In this document: positions 16,300 to 24,058 of the stretch, piece after piece
How positions within the stretch are numbered: position 1 is the stretch's first letter
How the letters are laid out: each line of letters opens with the position of its first letter
Notes under the pieces: generated by a model
Seen by the model: the letters and a program-made list of their open reading frames with translations, nothing else
Told to the model about the DNA's origin: nothing
The model's database searches: none
NCBI GenBank assembly: GCA_963702575.1
Contig: CAVPCU010000002.1
Span: 620,001-684,000, forward strand
Direction of reading: 5' to 3'
DNA: 64,000 bases
Source of the DNA: VRUE01 sp963702575
GTDB taxonomy: Bacteria > Actinomycetota > Thermoleophilia > Solirubrobacterales > 70-9
Program-made: the position numbers and the translations under genes

Positions 16300-17079
16300 G
16301 TGCCGCGTGGTTGGCTCGACGCCTTCGGCGAGATCGCCCGTTTCGGCTCGCGGGTCGCCGGGATCGTCTACTCGGGTCGCGTCCTCAAGTTCTTCGGCGA
16401 GAGCATGCGCCAGGCAGGCATCCTGATCCTCGGCTCGGCGCTGATCATCTGGGCCTTCGTCTTCATCCTCGGCCTCAACTGCGGCGTGATCGGCGCCTAC
16501 TTCAACCGCTCGATCGGCGCCCCCTCGCTGGCCGGCCTCTTCTCCTCCTACTGCGACCTGCGCGAGGGCGTGCCCTACGCGTTCGGCTACATCCTCGCGG
16601 CCAAGGTCGGGACCGGGATCGTCGCCGAGATCGGCGCGATGCGGATCTCCGACGAGATCGACGCGCTCGAGGTGATGGGCATCCAGCCGGTCACCTTCCT
16701 CGCCGCGACCCGCCTGCTCGCCGCCTGGGTCGCGCTGCCGTTCGTCTATCTGGTGGCGATCGGCGTCGCCTACCTGGCCAGCTACCTGGCGGTGGTCGAA
16801 CAGGTCGGCGACGTCTCCTCCGGCGGCTACCTGCTGATCTTCTGGATGTTCCAGGACCCCGTCGACGTGACCTTCAGCCTGATCAAGGCGATGGTGATGG
16901 CGACGGCGATCGTGCTGGTCGGCTGCTACTACGGCTACACCGCGTCTGGCGGACCGGTGGGGGTTGGCACGGCGACCGCGCAATCGATGGTCGTCAACAT
17001 CATCCTCGTCCACATCATCGGCATGCTCGGAACCCTGGTCTTCTGGGGGCCGAACCCGCGGGCGCCGATCGGGGGCTAG
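16300..17079 (+). CDS. MlaE/YrbE-type ABC permease B
   Basis: A 259-residue MlaE-family permease, intact. The family core is AAKVGTGIVAEIGAMRISDEIDALEVMGIQPV near residue 105, followed by several membrane helices and a C-terminal ATAQSMVVNIILVHIIGML. It pairs with the permease 16 bp upstream, as YrbEA and YrbEB do in mce operons, where the pair forms the channel for lipid import. What is missing is the usual series of six Mce proteins and an MlaF ATPase. The next gene is a convergent GST whose stop shares the CTAG with this one. Confidence 0.88.
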   Translation: MPRGWLDAFGEIARFGSRVAGIVYSGRVLKFFGESMRQAGILILGSALIIWAFVFILGLNCGVIGAYFNRSIGAPSLAGLFSSYCDLREGVPYAFGYILAAKVGTGIVAEIGAMRISDEIDALEVMGIQPVTFLAATRLLAAWVALPFVYLVAIGVAYLASYLAVVEQVGDVSSGGYLLIFWMFQDPVDVTFSLIKAMVMATAIVLVGCYYGYTASGGPVGVGTATAQSMVVNIILVHIIGMLGTLVFWGPNPRAPIGG

Positions 17080-17867
17080 GCGGGGGCGGCGACCGCGGCC
17101 TTCGCCGGTTTGCGGTGGCGGCGGAACATCTCCGCGACCCACTTGAAGCCGGGGCGCTCCTTCAGCGGCTCGCGGAACTCCTCGAAGCGCTCCGGCATCT
17201 CCTGCTCGGGTGGCAGCGGCGCCTCGGGCGGGCCCACCAGCGGGTAGAACAGCGAGGCGGCGGTGAGATCGGCGACGCTGAAGCTCCCGCCGACCAGGTA
17301 CTCGCCGCCGCTGCGCTCGAGCTCGGCGTCGAGGCGGTCGAGGGCGGCGAGGACCTTGCGTCGCGATCGCTCCGCCGTCTCGGCGCTGCCGGCGCCGAAG
17401 CGCAGGCCGGTGTAGGTGCGGGCGTAGCGGGCGGTGGCGCCGCTGATCTTCGCCAGCGGCGCCGGGGCGACGCTCGCCATCACGCCGGCGAAGCGGTCGA
17501 CGTCGTTGCTCAGCTCATGCCAGGCGAGCTGGCGGATGTGCGGGCCCAGCTCCTCGTCGAAGAAGGACTCGAGGTCGAGCGCGCGCCAGCGCTGCTCGCG
17601 CTCGGCCGGGTAGAGGGGCGGCTCGGGATAGCGCTCCTCCAGGGCGGCGATGATCGCGCTCGAATCGCCTATGTGGCGCCCCTCGAGCGTCAGCACAGGG
17701 AAGGTCGTCTGGGCGCCGCCGGTCAGCCAGAGGGCGACCGCCATGTGCGCGCCCGGGATCGGCGAGTGGCGCTTGTGCTCGACGCCCTTCCAGGCCAACG
17801 CCCAGCGCGCCTTCTCGCTGTAATGAGATACATCAATCTGCCAGAGAGTGGGTAGTCGGTCACTCAT
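17076..17867 (-). CDS. Glutathione S-transferase family protein
   Basis: A 263-residue protein with a thioredoxin-like N-terminal domain (LWQIDVSHYSEKARWALAWKGVEH, FPVLTLEGRHIGDSSAIIAALEERYP) and an alpha-helical C-terminal domain with EYLVGGSFSVADLTAASLFYPL, the usual GST layout. The thiol cofactor is uncertain, since actinobacteria mostly make mycothiol rather than glutathione. ATG 17867 gives a normal N-terminus. It lies back-to-back with the pterin dehydratase gene, with 35 bp between the two start codons, and tail-to-tail with the permease. Confidence 0.85.
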   Translation of the reverse strand: MSDRLPTLWQIDVSHYSEKARWALAWKGVEHKRHSPIPGAHMAVALWLTGGAQTTFPVLTLEGRHIGDSSAIIAALEERYPEPPLYPAEREQRWRALDLESFFDEELGPHIRQLAWHELSNDVDRFAGVMASVAPAPLAKISGATARYARTYTGLRFGAGSAETAERSRRKVLAALDRLDAELERSGGEYLVGGSFSVADLTAASLFYPLVGPPEAPLPPEQEMPERFEEFREPLKERPGFKWVAEMFRRHRKPAKAAVAAPA

Positions 17868-17902
17868 GATTCATTCGTCCTCATTGTGGGAGGATAGGAG
17901 CG

Positions 17903-18181
17903 ATGGCCCCCCTGAGCGACTCCGAGGTCGACGCGCGGCTCGAAGAGCACCCGGGCTGGGCGCGTGCCGGTCACGCTATCGCGAAGAGCTTCAAGCGGGG
18001 CGACTTCGTCGGCTCGGTCAACTTCGTCAACGCCATCGCCAAGCCGGCCGAGGCGATGAACCACCACCCCGACCTGGCGATCTCCTGGGATGAGGTGACG
18101 GTCTCGCTCTCCACCCATTCCGACGGCGGCGTCACCCCCGCCGACTTCGAGCTCGCGGCGAAGATCGACGCCCTCGCCTGA
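17903..18181 (+). CDS. phhB: 4a-hydroxytetrahydrobiopterin dehydratase
   Basis: A 92-residue protein of the PCD/DCoH family, which dehydrates 4a-hydroxy-tetrahydropterin during recycling of the cofactor of aromatic amino acid hydroxylases. The active-site signature is AEAMNHHPDLAISWDEVTVSLSTHSDGGVT, with the paired His residues. The length is normal. ATG 17903 has a good ribosome site (GGAGGATAGGAG). The next gene begins 25 bp downstream. No hydroxylase gene is in the window, so the partner is elsewhere, or the protein serves another role as in many bacteria. Confidence 0.9.
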   Translation: MAPLSDSEVDARLEEHPGWARAGHAIAKSFKRGDFVGSVNFVNAIAKPAEAMNHHPDLAISWDEVTVSLSTHSDGGVTPADFELAAKIDALA

Positions 18182-18206
18182 CCGCCGGCGCGGCTAGCGT
18201 GGTCGC

Positions 18207-18620
18207 GTGGCCGAGGAGCTGAAGATCGACGAGCGGCTGTCGATTCCGTTGGCGGAGGTCGAGCTGCGGGCGAGCCGGTCCTCCGGGCCGGGCGGGCAGC
18301 ACGCGAACGTGACCGCGTCGCGGGTCGAAGCGGTCTTCGACGTCGGCGCCTCGGCGACGCTCGACGAGGCCCAGCGGACGCGGCTGAGCGAGCGTGCGGG
18401 AGGGGTGATTGCCGCCGTGTCCCAGGACGCGCGCGGGCAGAGCCGCAACCGCGAGCTGGCGCTGCAGCGCCTGGCCGAGAAGATCGCCGCCGGCCTGCGA
18501 GTGCCGCGCCGTCGGCGAGCGACCAAGCCGTCCCGCGCCGCCCGCGCCCGCCGCCTCGAGCAGAAGCGCCGCACGGGCGAGCGCAAGCGCGCCCGCCGCC
18601 GTCCTGCGGCCGAGGATTGA
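18207..18620 (+). CDS. arfB: Peptidyl-tRNA hydrolase ArfB (ribosome rescue)
   Basis: A 137-residue class-I release-factor-like protein that frees peptides from stalled ribosomes on truncated mRNA. The catalytic GGQ is in RSSGPGGQHANVTASRVEAVF (residues about 27-47). The C-terminus is a long basic tail (RRRRATKPSRAARARRLEQ...), which in ArfB enters the empty mRNA channel. It starts at GTG 18207. It belongs to a run of four same-direction genes with short gaps. Confidence 0.92.
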   Translation: MAEELKIDERLSIPLAEVELRASRSSGPGGQHANVTASRVEAVFDVGASATLDEAQRTRLSERAGGVIAAVSQDARGQSRNRELALQRLAEKIAAGLRVPRRRRATKPSRAARARRLEQKRRTGERKRARRRPAAED

Positions 18621-18633
18621 GAGACTCCTGCCG

Positions 18634-18984
18634 ATGGCGAAGCGCAAGAAGCCGCGCCGGGCGCGGCAGAAGGTCGAGTCGGTCGAGTACAGGGACGCCG
18701 AGGGCAACGTCCTCGCCCTGCGCCAGTCGCTCAGCGCTGGGACAATCGCCAAGATCGAAGCCGGCCCCGTCACCGCTGCGACCACCCGGGAGGACGCCTG
18801 GCACCGCCGCAGCGAGCTCCTCTTCGAGCGCCTCGCGGTGGAGTGGGAGATAGCCGGCCTACCCCTGAGCGACCAGAAGATGCTCCTCGGCCGCTACCGG
18901 ATGGCCGACGCCGCCACCCAGCAATGGGTCCGCGAAACGATCGCCAGGCACGTCGAGCAGCACATCCCCGAGCTGTCGCAGTGA
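18634..18984 (+). CDS. Hypothetical protein, 116 residues
   Basis: I do not recognise the family. The N-terminus is very basic (MAKRKKPRRARQKVESVEY), the middle contains DAEGNVLALRQSLSAGTIAKI, and the C-terminal half is helical (DQKMLLGRYRMADAATQQWVRETIARHVEQH). There are no membrane segments. It starts 13 bp after arfB and its stop overlaps the GTG of the following hydrolase by 4 bp, so it is part of the same operon. The basic start hints at nucleic-acid or ribosome contact, which is only a guess. Confidence 0.65.
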   Translation: MAKRKKPRRARQKVESVEYRDAEGNVLALRQSLSAGTIAKIEAGPVTAATTREDAWHRRSELLFERLAVEWEIAGLPLSDQKMLLGRYRMADAATQQWVRETIARHVEQHIPELSQ

Positions 18985-20129
18985 GCGCGCTCGCGGACTT
19001 CGTGCGCCGGCGATGGCGCTGGCTCGCCGCGGCCGCCCTCGCGCTCGTCGTGCTGGCTGGCGCCGGCGCCGCGGTCGCCTGGCACTTCTCCGACGCGGTG
19101 CTCGTGCCCGACCAATTGGGCTGGCCGGAAGAAGACGTGAGGGTGGAAGGGCTCGCGCCGGGGCGAATCGTCCTCTCGCGCGACGAAGAAACCGAACGGC
19201 CGGGTGTCTTCGGGCTCGATTGGAAGGCCGGCCACGCGATCGTCGGCGCGGTGACGAAGCTCGAGGACGGCACGGTCACCCGCAGACTGCGGGACGCGAC
19301 CGGCTACCTGGTGCCGGGTACGAAGGTGGGGGTCGATGCCTACGTTTACGCCGGCGATCCTCGACAGGCGCTCCGCCTGCCTTTCGCAAACATCCGCATC
19401 CCCGACGAACTCGGCCCGATGCCAGCCTGGGCGATCTCGGGACGCTCCCGCACCTGGGCGATCGTCGTCCACGGGGTCAACGGCGATCCCCAGGAGGGCC
19501 TGCGGATCGCGCCGACTCTGCACCGGCTGGGTCTGCCGGCTCTGCTGATCGCATACCGCGAGGACCTCGGCGCGCCGCCAAGCCCGGACGGCTTCCACCA
19601 CATGGGGCTGACCGAGTGGCGCGACCTCGAAGCCGCGGCCCGCTACGCCCTCGCCCACGGCGCCCGCCGCCTCGTCCTCGTCGGCTACTCGATGGGCGGC
19701 GCGATCGTCGCCCAGTTCATGGAGCGATCGCCGCTGGCGCCTCGGGTGGCTGGCCTCGTCCTCGACGCTCCGGTGCTCGACTGGAAAGCGGCCCTCTCCT
19801 TCCACGCCGACGAGATGGGCCTTCCCTCGTTCTCGGTGCTGCCGGTCGAGTGGGCGATCGGCGCCCGCATCGACGCCGACTGGGACAGCCTCGACGCCCT
19901 CCAGCACCCAGAGAACTTCCACCTCCCGATCCTCCTCTTTCACGGCGGCGACGACAAGGTCGTCCCGATCTCGACCAGCGAAGAATTCGCCGCAGAGCTC
20001 CCCCGCTGGGTTACCTACCACGAAGTCCCCAAGGCCGACCACACCGAGTCCTGGAACGTCGCTCCGCGGCTCTACGACCGAAGGCTTACGGCATATCTCA
20101 CGAAAGTGGCCGCGTCGAGTGCACGATAG
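18981..20129 (+). CDS. Membrane-anchored alpha/beta hydrolase
   Basis: A 382-residue protein with one N-terminal membrane helix (WRWLAAAALALVVLAGAGAAVAWHF), then an extracytoplasmic alpha/beta-hydrolase domain. The nucleophile elbow is GYSMGG (about residue 237), preceded by IVVHGVNGDP and followed by HGGDDKVVPISTSEEF (acid) and KADHTESW (catalytic His). It looks like a lysophospholipase or esterase of the BEM46/YqiA type; the substrate is unknown. The GTG 18981 start overlaps the preceding stop as GTGA, which fits coupled translation and puts the helix right at the N-terminus. Confidence 0.85.
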   Translation: MSALADFVRRRWRWLAAAALALVVLAGAGAAVAWHFSDAVLVPDQLGWPEEDVRVEGLAPGRIVLSRDEETERPGVFGLDWKAGHAIVGAVTKLEDGTVTRRLRDATGYLVPGTKVGVDAYVYAGDPRQALRLPFANIRIPDELGPMPAWAISGRSRTWAIVVHGVNGDPQEGLRIAPTLHRLGLPALLIAYREDLGAPPSPDGFHHMGLTEWRDLEAAARYALAHGARRLVLVGYSMGGAIVAQFMERSPLAPRVAGLVLDAPVLDWKAALSFHADEMGLPSFSVLPVEWAIGARIDADWDSLDALQHPENFHLPILLFHGGDDKVVPISTSEEFAAELPRWVTYHEVPKADHTESWNVAPRLYDRRLTAYLTKVAASSAR

Positions 20130-20180
20130 CCTTTAGGGTTACTACTCAAGTTCGATGCACTAACTCATCAAGGCGTCTTT

Positions 20181-21110
20181 ATGACTACTCAGTGGGAGCT
20201 AAATCCCGGCGAAAGCGTTCGGCGAACTGCTCTACAACAGGAGTTCGGCGGCCGCAAGCAAGGTGGCATTGGGCCCTCTCGGAGGACGCCGAACGTTTTC
20301 GTCTTCTCGGATCCCGAGGCAGGCGAGCGACATGGCTACTACGACGGCTGGCTGGGCGATGGCTGTTTTCACTACACCGGAGAAGGCCAACGTGGTGATC
20401 AGCAGATGAAGTCTGGAAATGCAGCAATTCTGAACCACAAACAAGAGGGACGAGCTTTACGTCTTTTCGAAGGGGCGCGCGGGACGGTGAAATACGTCGA
20501 CGAGTTTGAAATCGACGATGTAGAACCGTTCTACCGCACCGATGCACCGGAGACTGACGATGGTCCTCTCCGAGAGGTGATTGTCTTTCGCCTGCACCCT
20601 AAACGTATTGCGCCGCTTGAGCCAATCTCGAAATTGGCACCTGTTTTAACTGGCCCAATGAAGACCAATGTTCCCATTGAGCAACAGCAGACCGAGAAGG
20701 CCTATGTGGCGCCTAGCAGTGAGCCCTATGAGGCAGAACGGCGCGAGCAACAGCTAGTGCTCGAACTGGAGGAGCATTTACTGCGACTCGGCCATGAGGT
20801 CTTTCGCCAACGACTCTTACCGCCAGGTGAGTCTCGGCCGCTCCTGACCGATCTCTATGACGCAACGACCGGGCTTCTGGTCGAGGCAAAGGGAACGGTT
20901 GAGCGCAATGCAATTCGCATGGCGATCGGCCAGCTTGCCGACTACAGGCGCTTCATCGACGATGGGCACCCGGAGCACGTTGCGGTGCTTCTACCATCAG
21001 AGCCTCGGAAAGATTTGTGTGACCTGCTTTTCAGCCAAGGCATCGACTTGATCTATCGAACCGAGACTGGCTTTGACGACTCTACGGGCGGGGGGCTTGT
21101 CGGCGCCTGA
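20181..21110 (+). CDS. SRA-like domain plus PD-(D/E)XK nuclease: probable type IV restriction enzyme
   Basis: A 309-residue protein. Residues about 15-125 look like the SRA-like base-flipping domain of ScoMcrA relatives: NVFVFSDPEAGERHGYYDGWLGDG, FHYTGEGQRGDQQM and GNAAILNHKQEGRALRLFEG. Residues about 185-295 look like a PD-(D/E)XK nuclease: LLTDLYDATTGLLVEAKG, with the D...(E)xK pair, then AIGQLADYRRFI and VAVLLPSEPRKDL. The architecture suggests a stand-alone enzyme that cuts DNA with modified bases (5mC, or perhaps phosphorothioate). The gene uses more A/T than its neighbours and lies near a tRNA, which suggests transfer. Its activity is inferred only. Confidence 0.72.
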   Translation: MTTQWELNPGESVRRTALQQEFGGRKQGGIGPSRRTPNVFVFSDPEAGERHGYYDGWLGDGCFHYTGEGQRGDQQMKSGNAAILNHKQEGRALRLFEGARGTVKYVDEFEIDDVEPFYRTDAPETDDGPLREVIVFRLHPKRIAPLEPISKLAPVLTGPMKTNVPIEQQQTEKAYVAPSSEPYEAERREQQLVLELEEHLLRLGHEVFRQRLLPPGESRPLLTDLYDATTGLLVEAKGTVERNAIRMAIGQLADYRRFIDDGHPEHVAVLLPSEPRKDLCDLLFSQGIDLIYRTETGFDDSTGGGLVGA

Positions 21111-21314
21111 TGAGCTGGGCGCGGCAGCCTGTGTTTTCCACCCTCGGATCAACTGGGCGGCGTCGCTCTTACCCTCGCCAATCTCGGACAGACGTCGCAA
21201 CGCATCCTCGGGCGGCAGTCCATCCCGCATATCGGCCGCGAGACTCGGCCACCCCAACGCATTCAGCATTTCGCTACGGCGGATTGTCTGTGCTTGAGCT
21301 TTGCTTGTCCGCAC
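20997..21314 (-). CDS. Hypothetical protein, 105 residues, doubtful
   Basis: An open frame from GTG 21314 with a plausible composition in its first 75 residues (RRSEMLNALGWPSLAADMRDGLPPEDAL, LSEIGEGKSDAAQLIRGWKT). The last third overlaps the end of the nuclease gene on the other strand by 114 bp, which counts against it or suggests a truncated protein. No family is recognised. It is the only candidate in the 250 bp between the nuclease and tRNA-Val. Confidence 0.3.
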   Translation of the reverse strand: MRTSKAQAQTIRRSEMLNALGWPSLAADMRDGLPPEDALRRLSEIGEGKSDAAQLIRGWKTQAAAPSSSGADKPPARRVVKASLGSIDQVDALAEKQVTQIFPRL

Positions 21315-21366
21315 GATCCACCTCCTCGGTTGCTTGTAGGCGAAACTCCGGATGGGAGTAAACCGA

Positions 21367-21438
21367 TGGGCGCGGCTGGGTTCGAACCAGCGACCTCTCG
21401 CGTGTGAGGCGAGCGCTCTCCCACTGAGCTACGCGCCC
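21367..21438 (-). tRNA. tRNA-Val (anticodon CAC)
   Basis: On the minus strand a full cloverleaf folds: acceptor GGGCGCG/CGCGCCC, D arm GCTC...GAGC, anticodon stem CTCGC/GCGAG around the loop CTCACAC, and T arm GCTGG-TTCGAAC-CCAGC. The anticodon CAC reads GUG valine codons. The discriminator is A and the CCA end is not encoded. The gene lies between the restriction-like gene and the antiporter, a common place for island insertion. Confidence 0.95.
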
Positions 21439-21462
21439 GGGAGGGTCTCGATCATACGAGGG

Positions 21463-22689
21463 TCAGGCGGGGGCAGTCTGGGCCGCCGCGGCTGGCCCGT
21501 CGCCCGGCGGGCCGGTTTCGCCTTCCTCGATGGCTCGTTGCTGGAGGGCCAGGCCGACGAAGGGGAAGATCAGGGTGGAGAGCATCGCGGCGCCCACCAG
21601 GCCGGCGGAGGTCGCGGTGGTCATGTGGCCGGCGTCTACGGCGATCGTCGTGATCGCCACGACCAGGGGCAGCTCGGTCGCCGAGTAGAAGGCGAGCGCG
21701 GCTCGCTGGCGCGGCTTGAGGACGTGGCGGTAGAGCAGCAGCGCCGGGGCTCCGCGGATGATCAGGAACAGCACCACGAACAACGCCAGCTTCAGCAGCG
21801 CTTCGACCGAGCCGAGCGCGCTGAGGTCGAAGGCCATGCCGCTGACGACGAAGAAGAACGGCACGAAGAAGCCGAAGCCGACCGCCGTCAACTTCGACTC
21901 GAAGACGTGCAGCTCGTGGCCCTTCAGCGCCAGGCGGACGATCATTCCGGCGACGAACCCGCCCAGCAGAACGTCCAACCCGAGCTTGCCGGCCAGCAGG
22001 ACGAGGCCGAAGATCAGCACCACCGTCACCCGCACCGCCAGCTGGTTGCTCGCCTCGAAGGTCCGCTCGAGCGCCTCCCAGCCACGCCACGCCAGCCGGG
22101 TCGAGACTAGTGCCAGGGCCACGGCCAGCGCCACGAAGGCGAGCAGGATGCCCGCCTCGTGCAGCGGTTTCTCGGTCGAGAGGAAGAGGGTGATCAGCAG
22201 GATCGGCCCGAACTCGCCGATCCCGCCCGCCGCCAGCAGGTAGGTGCCGAATCGGGTCTTAAGCTCGCCGCTGTCGCGGAGGATCGGGATCAGCGTGCCG
22301 ATCGCCGTCGTCGCCATCGCCGTGCTGGTGTAGAGCGCGGAGAGGACCAGGCCGGTTGCCTCCAGCACGAAGCCGAAGACGTGGGCGATGACGATCGACA
22401 GTCCCCAGCCCCAGGCGCCGAGCTTCAGCGGCTCGCCCCGGATTCGCTCGAAGTCGATCTCATAGCCGGCGAAGAAGAAGAGCATCCCCAGGCCGAGGTT
22501 GGAGAAGAATTCGATGAAGCTGTCCTGGGAGGCGATGTCGAAGACCTGCGGTCCGATCAGGATCCCCAGCCCCAACTCGACGACGACGACCGGCGGTACG
22601 AAGCGGCCCGGCACATAGGCGACGGTCGCCGCCGCCACCGCGGCCGAGAGCACGATGACGAAGAAGGACTCGGAATCGACGTGGATCAC
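21463..22689 (-). CDS. Cation:proton antiporter, CPA2 (KefB/NapA-like) family
   Basis: A 408-residue membrane protein with about 12 hydrophobic segments in the sodium/proton exchanger fold. Recognisable parts are VELGLGILIGPQVFDIA, LGLGMLFFFAGYEIDFERI (inner repeat), STAMATTAIGTLIPILRD and LLGGFVAGMIVRLALKG. There is no C-terminal TrkA-N domain as in KefB, so it is the short NapA/GerN-like type. It exchanges Na+ or K+ for protons at the cytoplasmic membrane. The start is GTG 22689. It points away from the SRP RNA gene. Confidence 0.88.
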   Translation of the reverse strand: MIHVDSESFFVIVLSAAVAAATVAYVPGRFVPPVVVVELGLGILIGPQVFDIASQDSFIEFFSNLGLGMLFFFAGYEIDFERIRGEPLKLGAWGWGLSIVIAHVFGFVLEATGLVLSALYTSTAMATTAIGTLIPILRDSGELKTRFGTYLLAAGGIGEFGPILLITLFLSTEKPLHEAGILLAFVALAVALALVSTRLAWRGWEALERTFEASNQLAVRVTVVLIFGLVLLAGKLGLDVLLGGFVAGMIVRLALKGHELHVFESKLTAVGFGFFVPFFFVVSGMAFDLSALGSVEALLKLALFVVLFLIIRGAPALLLYRHVLKPRQRAALAFYSATELPLVVAITTIAVDAGHMTTATSAGLVGAAMLSTLIFPFVGLALQQRAIEEGETGPPGDGPAAAAQTAPA

Positions 22690-22740
22690 GGCGAGGCGAT
22701 CCTACGGTGCGCGCAGGCCGCGAACGGGTAGGATCGCGGG

Positions 22741-23013
22741 CGGACCGTGCTAGGCGGGGAATCAGCGGTGCCCTGTAACCCGCAATCCGCTCTAGCGGGG
22801 CCGAACTCCGTTCTGAGGGGCTGGCCTTCGGGGTCGGTACGCCGCAGGAGGCGTTGACGGCCGGGTCCTGCGCGACGTGGGCACGCGAACCAGGTCAGGT
22901 CCGGAAGGAAGCAGCCTTAAGCGGATGCCGCGGGTGCCGCAGGCGAGCCCGGCTCGAGCCAAACGCGACGGATACGCCCGGGGACCTCGCTTCGAAGGCG
23001 GGCGCACGGTCCG
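22741..23013 (+). ncRNA. ffs: Signal recognition particle RNA, long bacterial form with Alu domain
   Basis: The apical SRP54-binding hairpin is clear at about 22892-22920 (GGTCAGGTCCGGAAGGAAGC). The 5' part has the Alu-domain signature seen in Bacillus-type scRNA: GTGCTAGGCGGGG, then GCGGTGCCCTGTAACC and CCGCTCTAGCGGGG. CGGACCGTGC at 22741-22750 pairs perfectly with GCACGGTCCG at 23004-23013, closing the molecule, and a T5 run follows. The RNA is about 273 nt and joins Ffh to target proteins to the membrane. The ends are set by the closing stem. Confidence 0.92.
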
Positions 23014-23018
23014 TTTTT
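23013..23018 (+). terminator. T-run terminator of the SRP RNA
   Basis: The GC-rich closing stem of the SRP RNA is followed directly by TTTTT, forming an intrinsic terminator. It lies against the stop codon of the convergent membrane protein gene. Confidence 0.7.
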
Positions 23019-24027
23019 AACTCCGCTCGGCGCCGTCGGCGTCGGCGGCTCGGCACGCGGCGGCGAGGCGCTCGGCGAGCCAGAGGTCGCAGAGCCAGTC
23101 GGCCTGCGCGCCGCCCTTGCGCTTGACGACGATCCCCTCGGGGCCGCCCTCGACGCTCACGCTCTTCCAGCGGGTCGAGTTGGGCGCCTCGGCGAGGGCG
23201 GCCGCGAATGCGTCGGGCGTGCCGTCGGCCGGGCGCACGCGGCCGTCGCGCGACCTCGCCTCGAAGGGCGGCGCGGCGACCCCGCCGACCTTCACCTCGC
23301 CGGTGCTCTTCGTCTCGGTCGCTCCCAGGCGCACCTTCACCGGGCGCCCGTGGCGCTCGCCGCTCAGCACCAGCGCGCCATGGACCTTCGGGCCGACCCG
23401 GTCGCTCGTCGCCTGGCGCACCTCGATGTTCACCTGCGGCCGCTCGGTCACCTCCAGGCCGAGCGGCGCCATCGCCTTGCCGACGTCCTCGTAGCCTCGG
23501 TCCAGCTCGCCGCCGGGCATCAGCGCCCGGACGCTGCCGTAGACGGCGGCCAGCACGATCAGCGGCCCGCCGATCAGCAGCGGCACCAAGCTTTCGAGCA
23601 GGTACATCGCAGGCACGGTGACGAAGATCAGGGCCATCACGACCACTCCCAGGCGCTGGCTGCGGCGGCTCGCGTCCCAGGCGCGGCTGCGCGCCTTGAT
23701 CGCCTCGGCGTCGATCGGCTTCACCGCCATCGCGGCCCAGAGCTCGGGCTCGCTCATCGTCGTCGGGTTCTCGATCGAGCGCCCGCCTTCGGCCGCGCCG
23801 CGGGCGCTGCCGCCCGCGTCTGCCGCAGCGGCCCGCTCGAGGTCGCCGCGCTGCAGCACCAGGAGGACGACGACGAAGATCGCGAGCACGCCGAAGATCA
23901 GCGCCAGCGTCGCCTTTGGGTTGGCTTCGCCGCTGCCCGCGCTCTGGGCGATGACGATGACGATCGCGGCGACGACGAAGACGCCGATCAGGCCGAAGCG
24001 TCCCGATCGCTTGAAGGGGCCCGACAC
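23017..24027 (-). CDS. Hypothetical four-helix membrane protein
   Basis: A 336-residue protein that I cannot place in a family. Two helices sit near the N-terminus (FGLIGVFVVAAIVIVIAQS and LALIFGVLAIFVVVLLVL), a cytosolic segment with TMSEPELWAAMAVKPIDAEAIK follows, then two more helices (LGVVVMALIFVTVPAMYLL and LIGGPLIVLAAVYGSV), and a soluble C-terminal domain of about 170 residues with WLCDLWLAERLAAA near the end. Start GTG 24027. Its stop abuts the SRP RNA terminator on the opposite strand. It stands between the SRP RNA and an ABC exporter, which gives no functional hint. Confidence 0.7.
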   Translation of the reverse strand: MSGPFKRSGRFGLIGVFVVAAIVIVIAQSAGSGEANPKATLALIFGVLAIFVVVLLVLQRGDLERAAAADAGGSARGAAEGGRSIENPTTMSEPELWAAMAVKPIDAEAIKARSRAWDASRRSQRLGVVVMALIFVTVPAMYLLESLVPLLIGGPLIVLAAVYGSVRALMPGGELDRGYEDVGKAMAPLGLEVTERPQVNIEVRQATSDRVGPKVHGALVLSGERHGRPVKVRLGATETKSTGEVKVGGVAAPPFEARSRDGRVRPADGTPDAFAAALAEAPNSTRWKSVSVEGGPEGIVVKRKGGAQADWLCDLWLAERLAAACRAADADGAERS

Positions 24028-24058
24028 GCCGGCAGCCTATCTAGCAGCCCGTCGGCGG

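Noticed and set aside
15634..17142. A 502-codon minus-strand frame opposite the two permeases
   Set aside because: It is His/Asp/Arg-rich and motif-free, the typical antisense shadow of hydrophobic genes.
20130..20180. Attachment site of a phage or integrative element near tRNA-Val
   Set aside because: No integrase gene and no duplicated tRNA end are visible near 21.4 kb, so only a vague hint of an island remains.
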